A program made the position numbers and the translations under genes. Below the pieces are notes generated by a model. The model had not been told where the DNA came from and ran no database searches. It saw only the letters and a list, made by a program, of their open reading frames with translations. From Mactromeris polynyma (Eukaryota > Mollusca > Bivalvia > Venerida > Mactridae), in assembly GCA_032209605.1 (NCBI GenBank), contig JASFXZ010000001.1, positions 43,590,619 through 43,654,618 on the forward strand: 64,000 nucleotides of DNA, written 5' to 3'. Positions 56,992-64,000 of the stretch are shown here, in pieces; positions within the stretch are counted from its first letter, which is position 1; each line of letters begins with the position of its first letter.

Positions 56992-58578
56992 TCAACAAAC
57001 ATTCGACTCTGTGATGCTATCTCTCTTTGACCAATATGTCGATATCTTTGTCTTGTAAAGCTGTAGAACTCTTTTGTTCAGTAAAAATGAGGTCATCAGA
57101 AAGAAGCCTTGCCCTGCATTGAGAATGATAAATAAGTATTCAAATATTCTGATACCGGTGCCTTCATACAAGAATCCAAACAACCAGAACGTACCAGTGA
57201 TGGTTGATAGTTTTAGTATTATATGAAATGTGGATTTGAATACAAAGCAATATCGATTGTACATTACTTTTGATACCTTGCAAATGATAAACATAAACAT
57301 ACCAAAATTGACTAGTAGAACAGTTAAAAGTGGCAATGTAAAGGTGGTAAGTCTCATTATTGGAGTATTGATGTAGCACAATTGTCCCCCATAACCATAG
57401 TGATCATCACCAAACAAGACATGGGACAATATGACATTGATCAAAACACAGGCAATGGACATAGAATAACTGTAGATAATGTATCTGTACACTGTATGGT
57501 TTGATCGGCTGTGAATCGTTTCCCTGCTGCTCACATCCAAGGGGTTCATTATGATACTGAACATAAGAATAAGATTTGAATTCATTGAGAAAATTGTAGC
57601 CAACCAGAAGAAGTGTATCAACATACCAATAAACTGACACCAACCAGTATGTTCTTCCAAACCACTACCAAATGTGATAAGTCCTTGTGCAATGAACAGG
57701 TTGAAACACAACATCATAAACACCTTACTAGGTACAAAGCGTAGATCAGGAAATAAAAAATATGTAATAAGAACCATAATTATTGAAGCCATAGAAATCA
57801 GTGTACTCAGAAGGTTTAGGTTGGTTGATGCGGACGAATCGTCTGAAACTCTGTGCTGTTTGAAATGATCTGCATACCATTGGGACAAATATGTACTGTA
57901 ACATATAGGAACAATCCCTGTTGTTTTGGTATAGATGGTATCTAATCTTGAGGGCGCTAGTGGTAATAATGATTTGTTTGCCACCAGTTGCTTATAGTAA
58001 GTCATATTGAGAAGAACTGATGGACAGTTAAATGCCTCGTGCATTTTGATCTCATAACTCATTGGACTACTGATCAATGTTTTGTTGATGTGGGTATTGT
58101 ATACAGAACTGAATTCGATTCCGATGCTAATCATAGAATTCTTAGTGACTTGATGCAATGTGCCCATCATGTTCTTGCTATCTGAATATACTGTAGCTGT
58201 TACATTTGTTGAGACTATTTTATCAAATGTGTTGACTATTTTTTTCACTGAGCATGTTTTGGTGTTGGTTATTTTGTATTCCATGTATAGTCTTTCCACC
58301 TGTCGGGTACTTATGTCGGTATAATTTGCTAAAATTCTGACAAATGTGATGTTACACCTGTTGAATCTGAACTGCAACATGTTGTCAATGACACTGTTCA
58401 GATATTGTCCGTATTTCATAATTTCTTCATCAGTGTTTTCCAGTTTGACTGGTCCTTCGTGAAATGTGATTGACAAGGTTGCTGTGAGAACCAGTCCAAT
58501 TGTCGATGAATCTTTGTCTAGACACATAGTGGCTACTTTAGTCTGGTATACAGGGCATTGGAATGGGATACATCCATT
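56992..58578 (-). CDS. Receptor exon 3: juxtamembrane region and 7TM domain
   Basis: Residues 722-1249 and stop, after acceptor ctgtttcag. Opens NGCIPFQCPVYQTK. TM1 begins near LNLLSTLISMASIIMVLITY; TM7 ends GQGFFLMTSFLLNKR, the family-B pattern. All seven helices are in one exon, unlike most vertebrate family-B receptors. No convincing poly(A) signal was seen downstream. Confidence 0.88.
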   Translation of the reverse strand, partial: NGCIPFQCPVYQTKVATMCLDKDSSTIGLVLTATLSITFHEGPVKLENTDEEIMKYGQYLNSVIDNMLQFRFNRCNITFVRILANYTDISTRQVERLYMEYKITNTKTCSVKKIVNTFDKIVSTNVTATVYSDSKNMMGTLHQVTKNSMISIGIEFSSVYNTHINKTLISSPMSYEIKMHEAFNCPSVLLNMTYYKQLVANKSLLPLAPSRLDTIYTKTTGIVPICYSTYLSQWYADHFKQHRVSDDSSASTNLNLLSTLISMASIIMVLITYFLFPDLRFVPSKVFMMLCFNLFIAQGLITFGSGLEEHTGWCQFIGMLIHFFWLATIFSMNSNLILMFSIIMNPLDVSSRETIHSRSNHTVYRYIIYSYSMSIACVLINVILSHVLFGDDHYGYGGQLCYINTPIMRLTTFTLPLLTVLLVNFGMFMFIICKVSKVMYNRYCFVFKSTFHIILKLSTITGTFWLFGFLYEGTGIRIFEYLFIILNAGQGFFLMTSFLLNKRVLQLYKTKISTYWSKRDSITESNVC

Positions 58579-61500
58579 CTGAAACAGAAATATTGTCTGA
58601 TTCAGTTTTAAAAAAATATAGACTGATGATACAAAAATATATTTAACTGATCTAAGATACACACAGGTATATGAAAAGGACAAGAACTTATACCAGTATA
58701 GCTTATTTGAGGTCTTCTCCAAAATGTTTGATTGTTTACTGTATTGATTAATTTTTAGCATTTAGTAGAGTGCTCTATCAAATTAACTGATTCATCTGCG
58801 TCTTCTGCCCTGTACTGTATTCTGTCTGTTCTTCCGTCTGCTGTTTACTTTGCCACCCTCATGTAGTTTTATTCTAAATGTCTACCAACTCGTCACAATT
58901 TAATACCAGGAATGTATTCTTAATCATAAAGGTTTGTAGCATTGCAGCTGTATATAAAACTCTGAACATAATTATATCTGTTGCTGTTCACTCCAGTCTG
59001 GATTTTCTTACTTATCTTTGTGATGAGGGAACGTTAAAAAACTTTTCAAGCATTGGGATATAGGAGTATAAAGACACAATACTTACATTGTATGGATCTG
59101 GTATATATCCTGATGAACATGTCCTGAATTCTTCTCCTGTTCTTGCATGTAAAAAGTTGGTCTCTGATGCTATCTTCACTTCCATGTAGATTTTCTTATT
59201 TCCTAACTCCAACTCTGGAAATGAATTCAGTGAATAATTTCCAACCACACTCATTTTAATCTTGAATTATGCCTGACATTTAAAAGTCTATAAATATGGA
59301 AGTGTATGCTTGTATTTCATTTGTTTGTGATACATTTTTGCTTCAGACCTTGCCACAAATACTTCTGGTATTTCAACAAAGTAAAGTTCATTAGAGATAC
59401 AAATGTACATGTATACCACTTGACTGGTATAATCTCAATCTATGGTTGGCAGCTTTCTGAAAACATTGAGACCACAGTACCATGTACTGATTCTCATTTA
59501 ATTTGCTTGTCAGTGTGTGAATTAACATTTTTTCAGATTTAGTTACGTTTGGTGTGGTATTAGATTACTGTTGAAATATAAGGTCTTACCTGGGTTGTCA
59601 GTTACTCTCTGTTTGCCGTACACAGATGCAATTGAGTTGTTTCTTGTGTTACATGTGAAGCAAAATATATTTTTGTATACATTCCCAGATGTCTCTTCTG
59701 TGTCCTGATACGCTGGTAGATAACTCTTGCTTTCACAGAGTTCAAAAATGACTACATCATTACTTTCCCAGTTGCCGGTCATGTTACATTTATCTACAAT
59801 GACAGATTCTTCAGCAATGCTTGGTTTCTCACTACATCTTAGAAAAGAGTCCATCATTCCTCGTGGTGGTACAGTGTATGCTGTGCAGTTCTGATAAAGT
59901 TTTAAAAACTGTTCAAGATTTGCTGGCAGATTGTAATTCTCATAGAAATGCATACAATTGGTTGCTAGCATCCAGAATGTCTCTAAGGAAACATTTTGAC
60001 ATTTTGCGCACCATTTGTTCTTGTAAACAAGATGTCCTACATACTGAGACCCTGGAATGTAGTCTAACAGCTGAGATGAATTGCTCTCTTCGCATTTTTT
60101 CACTATTTCTTCATCAGAGAAATTGTTTGGGCATCTGTTTATAACAAGAAACTTTGGAAACTCCAGCTCCGTCTTTGTATGGTTTTGTATTGTGTCATAT
60201 TGCTTCACAGATTTTGGCGTTTGATTTTTAGCTTCATTTTTGGCGTCATGGTCTGATATATGACCTGGTAAGTGACCATTACTGGAATTTTTTCTATGTG
60301 GTATTTGACTCTCGTAGATTTCTTCATCGTCACTGTGCTTTTCTAAATCTGTTGAATTGGTTTTGTTAATTGCTGTGGTATTGTCTTTTAAGTATATGTT
60401 TTCATGTTGAGTTTCAATTTCACCATTCCCTATAATGAACTTATGCTCATTGAAGTCATTTTGTACAGGTGTACTATTAACTTTCTGATTATTGTAATAC
60501 TTTGTAGTTTGCTTCTCTTTGTGATCAGTGATCCTATCTGTAATATCAACATCATTGTATTCCTTATCTGAACTAGCTTGCTCAGTGTCACTTTTGTCTT
60601 TCACAGAATTGCCTGTGTTTTCTGCAATGCCAACACTTTTAGGCAAAATTGAATCAGTGAAACTGTTGATAATTTTATTGTCTTCAGAATGTTCAGTTGA
60701 TTTGTTGCTTCTGTTACTATGAGTACTGGGTAATAGTTTGGAATCCATAGATAATCTTGCGCTCATCTCTGCATCTGTATCTAATTCATCTGTTATTGTT
60801 CGGTTAGCATCAGAACTGTCAGAAGTTGTTTTGGCAAGCTCAGTAGGTTCATCATTTCTAGTTTTAGTGTCTGACATTTGCTGTTCAGTATTGTACATGC
60901 CTTTCTGTAAAGTTCTCCCCTTTGCATATTTACTATCAGAATTCCAAGGTTTTTTAGTTGTCAAGTTATTTTGGACTGGTATTTGAGGTTTGTTCATGGC
61001 ATTTTCATTTACATCTGTATTTGTATATCTTTTTTGGATTTCATCAATATTTCTTTCTTGTTGCAACTCAATGTTGTCACTATTGTCCTTTCTGTCTTCT
61101 GAGTTATTTTCTTGTTCCTTTGATGGTTTATATTCTGGTACAAAGTTATACATCTGCATACAGACTGGTAGTACAACATTGTCATCTTCTTCATCTATAC
61201 TTTGTGGATCAACATCAGGACAACAATTTCCAGCTATCCGACATAGTACTGGATTACAGGAACAACTTATGCATGGTGATGTGTCCTTAAAATGATTCAT
61301 TTCATCGCCTCGTCCATGGCAATGTTTATAATTTACTCTACAAACTTTTGAAATTGCTTGTGTAAGTTTCTCTAATTCTTCATATTTGATTGTTTTATAA
61401 TTGGTTTTAATAATCTTATCCTTAGCAGTTCTCTGGTTAGATGAGTCTTGAATACCATTGAAATGAAGCATTGATGTGTTGAGTTTGTCTTCGTATACAT

Positions 61501-61624
61501 TTCCCACACTCTCAGCTGCTGCTTCAGTTTTCTCTATGCCATTTTCATCTATGATTTTATAACAATCAGTTATTTTAATGAACACAAGAAGAGCAAAAAC
61601 TGTGTGAAATATTCTATGTGTCAT
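56992..61624 (-). CDS. Family-B-like seven-transmembrane receptor with somatomedin-B-like ectodomain
   Basis: Three exons joined in frame give 1,249 residues plus a stop. Seen: an N-terminal signal peptide (about 1-21, FALLVFIKITDC); an eight-cysteine cluster at 95-135 with the C-x-C-x4-C-x5-CC-x-D pattern of somatomedin-B domains; a long Asn/Asp/Ser/Thr/Lys-rich linker (about 160-495); a second Cys-rich module (498-665, with YKNKWCAKC and YKNIFCFTC); a juxtamembrane region with many N-x-S/T sites; seven hydrophobic segments (about 975-1218) of the secretin/adhesion type; and a short 30-residue tail. Cysteines for the usual TM3-ECL2 disulphide are visible (GWCQFIG, GGQLCYI). I see no GPS autoproteolysis motif, so it looks closer to Methuselah-like invertebrate receptors than to classical adhesion GPCRs. 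The ligand is unknown. It probably lies inside a HERC1 intron on the opposite strand. Confidence 0.87.
59087..59214 (-). CDS. Receptor exon 2
   Basis: Residues 679-721. ELELGNKKIYMEVKIASETN then GEEFRTCSSGYIPDPYN. The acceptor (tttccag) is chosen because it alone restores the phase left by exon 1; donor gtaagt. Confidence 0.82.
59590..61624 (-). CDS. Receptor exon 1: signal peptide, SMB-like and Cys-rich ectodomain
   Basis: Residues 1-678 plus one base, donor gtaaga. The start ATG opens a clear signal peptide (MTHRIFHTVFALLVFIK). Several open frames on the other strand across this exon are antisense shadows of its low-complexity part. A 5' UTR exon may exist further up; none is certain. Confidence 0.87.
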
Positions 61625-62094
61625 GATTAATAAGTATGATATAACTTAGTATTCTTTGTGTGTTTCATTGACAATAACTGTTTGTTGTGTTATTCATTTG
61701 GCAATGGGAGTGGAAATGCTGAAAAGAAAAACCAACTTTTAAACTTCAATGAAAAACCTGGTCCTTATGGATACCAGGCCTAGTTATAAAGATAGACATT
61801 CTGGCGAAGAATTAACATCTTGTTTAATGGTAAATGAGAAATAAACAATGGTTCCAACCTGACAGCAGTACATAAACTGATGTTTTTCTGAGTCAAAGTG
61901 GCGATTTTAGATGCATTGCAAGTAAAAATGATGCAGATGTCAGTACTGAGTATTGTTTCATTGAAAAGTTGAATTTGTAAATATAAACTTCCGTGAATGG
62001 TGAAATTTACATGAGATGATTTGCAAACATTTTCACAACATGAACATCTTAAACTTAAATGAAAAAGAATGTATGATCTCAGGCTATGTGAATA
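61625..62094. other. Upstream flank of the receptor gene
   Basis: Expected to contain the receptor 5' UTR or promoter on the minus strand. No clear TATA box or strong splice acceptor is visible; a possible acceptor lies about 15 bases before the ATG (aatactaag on the minus strand). Confidence 0.35.
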
Positions 62095-62712
62095 CTGTGG
62101 ACTCCTGTTGGCTAGAACTCGGTTGCGTTGAACAACCTGGTTGACTCAAACTGATTTCAAAAACCCAATAAACTTCTCTATAAATTAGTCTATATTGTTC
62201 TACTACTGTTGGTTCGAACTGCCCAACTTCTCGAACCAATTATTCAGTCCCTTCAACATAAAATGCTCCATACTTCACACCTTCAGGTTGAACAATACAT
62301 TTTCTCACCTCACGTTTGTGAAAATTGCGTGTCAAACTATCATCTTTGTTAAAAATGCAGTCGCTTCAGTTGTTTGCCCATAGATAATGAGCAATATACT
62401 TGTGCAATGTAAATGTGATTCAATTGTCAAATTTAAAAAAGTTATACTGTGAAAAAACATAACCGAGTAGAATATGCCGAAATAAAGTTAAGTGTGTTTT
62501 TAACTTAATTGTAATACAGTGTGTACAATGTTTATACATTCAAATTTTCAAAATAATCTTGATGTCAGTATCGTGTACGTTTATGTGTATGCTTGTGTAC
62601 ATACTGCATATTAAAAATTCATATATGAACACAACTTCGGTCTACTAGAACTACACTTTACGCAAACAAATTTTTGCAGTCCGGACGAGTTCAAGCCAAC
62701 GAGAGTCCACTG
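62095..62712. mobile_element. pogo-like element, family D (618 bases)
   Basis: CTGTGGACTCCTGTTGGCTA at the left, complement of the right end (GAGAGTCCACTG), TA on both sides. About 30 bases of imperfect inverted repeat. No open frame of note. Confidence 0.68.
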
Positions 62713-63867
62713 TATCTTTTTATATGAATCATTGTAAATTATTTACTGTTTCATTAAAGTCTGCTACACAGGTTACTCATGCATATTGACTGATTTTGAC
62801 GAATCAGCTGTATAATTACAATAAACTCTTAATTTGTTTATTTCAAAAAATAGTCTACCTCTGTGTCAAAAACAAGACACGACAATGTCAGCTGTCTAGA
62901 GAATGACAGATCCTCATATTATATTTTAGATTGATATATTCCATGATAAACAGAATGATGATATACCTTTACTACTGCATTCACTCAAAAATAAATTTAA
63001 AAAAAGTCATTTTAAAAGTTAACAAAAAATAACAATTTGTGATTTAACGTACCTGTGAAAGGGAAAATTCCGTGTTCCTAGTAAACAGGGAATTTCAGTG
63101 CTAGTATATGTACATGAAAGTCATCGGACCTGTAGCTAATGAGCTTCAATATTTTATCAATATTAGTTCTATCGTCACATGTATAAAAATAGCTAGTTCA
63201 TGTTCACACCAATGGATGGCTTAGTGTCACATTTATTGAGGACTGTGTATATTAATACAAAAACGTGTCTGTGAAATAACATGTTTAACACATTATGGTG
63301 TGATTTGACAATAAGTGTTAACATTTAGTTGGTAATTACACTAGACTGGTGTGATTCATTCCTCATATCTGTACAATGGGTGATAGGTATTTGATCTCTG
63401 ACTGTTATACTGTCAACTACATCACCATTGGATCATACTGTATCACAACTTAGAATATCACATCTCAATGTGTATTGTATAACTGTTGATTATGACTTAT
63501 TTCATGTTCATTATGTTTCAAATAATCTGCACCATTGTGGAAAAATGTTGTGTGAACTGACACACAGGGAGCGGCTTTAGTTTTGACCATCCTGTAGTTG
63601 TTTCTAGAGCTTTGACGAAACAAATGTGCAGATAAATTTGTGTTTGATCTAATATTGTAGTCCTTTTATCTTTCAATTCATACATGAATAAGTTACAGCC
63701 TACTATGTTTCTATCTAATGTTGATGTATTACCATTGTTACTTTACTCCTGAAGAAGGCTAAATAAATTTTAAAAAATTGTAAAAGAGCTTTTTTATTAA
63801 TTTTTCATTGGAGGATATATATACAAGTTTTCACTATTCACTAGCTGCACAAGTGAAGACTTAGGTC
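62713..63867. other. Non-coding, no gene recognised
   Basis: AT-rich. On the minus strand a cacaggtacgt donor-like site near 63053 could end a receptor 5' UTR exon, but nothing else supports it. No HERC1 exon was found here. Confidence 0.35.
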
Positions 63868-64000
63868 TTAAGATTTAGGTGGTCTGATTGTCTAGGTAGA
63901 ACATGAAAGAAAAATGAAAAATTTGGCCATCAAAAGATGGTCTAATCATTGAGTTGGTCTGACTATTCATTATTGAGGTGGTCTTAAAGTGTGGTTTGAC
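63868..64000. mobile_element. pogo-like MITE, family A, copy 9 (cut by window end)
   Basis: Contains ggtcttaag, ggtctgattgtc and, at the edge, gtggtcttaaagtgtggttt, the right-end sequence of the family. The terminal bases are outside the window. Confidence 0.55.

Noticed and set aside
56831..57058. Plus-strand open frame of 75 codons as the next HERC1 exon
   Set aside because: The sequence does not match HERC1 after LLQLCT and overlaps the receptor stop region on the other strand.
59821..61295. Several plus-strand open frames
   Set aside because: Antisense shadows of the low-complexity receptor exon 1; no signals of their own.

Overview
This window is from an animal nuclear genome. It is AT-rich, its genes have many introns, and it is full of short inverted-repeat transposons, tRNA-derived SINEs and minisatellites. 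The gene content and the style of the repeats suggest a mollusc, most likely a bivalve; that assignment is inference, because no species-specific marker is visible.

Layout. (1) About 1-12,990 has no confidently coding gene. It holds tandem tRNA-like SINE units (178-640), a 2.5-kb inverted-repeat element (2487-4989), a fossil Tc1-type transposase start (about 7.1 kb), a degenerate tRNA-like sequence (8.6 kb), a weak candidate pair of minus-strand exons (9.1-9.5 kb), a short possible upstream coding exon (10,362) and a GC-rich palindromic MITE (11,073-11,298). (2) 12,993-55,523, plus strand, is the 5' part of a HERC1 orthologue (giant HECT/RLD ubiquitin ligase). I resolved 51 coding exons that join without a frame break into 3,405 codons. 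They cover the conserved N-terminus, the first RCC1-like propeller, the armadillo-like middle, the SPRY domain, a MIB/HERC2-like segment, a UBA domain and a C2H2/CxxC zinc-finger-like region. The window ends before the WD40 repeats, the second propeller and the HECT catalytic domain. (3) 56,992-61,624, minus strand, is a three-exon gene for a 1,249-residue family-B-type seven-transmembrane receptor with a signal peptide, a somatomedin-B-like module, a long disordered linker and a second cysteine-rich module. No HERC1 exon is visible after 55,523, so this receptor gene probably lies inside a HERC1 intron, in the opposite orientation. (4) 61,625-64,000 holds MITE copies and no recognised gene.

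Repeats. Several MITE families share ends that start CAGT and sit between TA dinucleotides, as expected of pogo/Tigger-like members of the Tc1/mariner superfamily. They fill many HERC1 introns. A 28-bp minisatellite (23 copies), a 41-bp repeat (4 copies), a 22-bp repeat (4 copies, derived from a transposon end), a 21-bp degenerate repeat and a GC-rich repeat lie in other introns. A CR1/L2-like LINE 3' fragment lies in the intron at 51.4-52.1 kb.

The two main genes have no evident functional link: HERC1 is an intracellular trafficking/ubiquitin protein and the other is a cell-surface receptor. Their relationship is positional.
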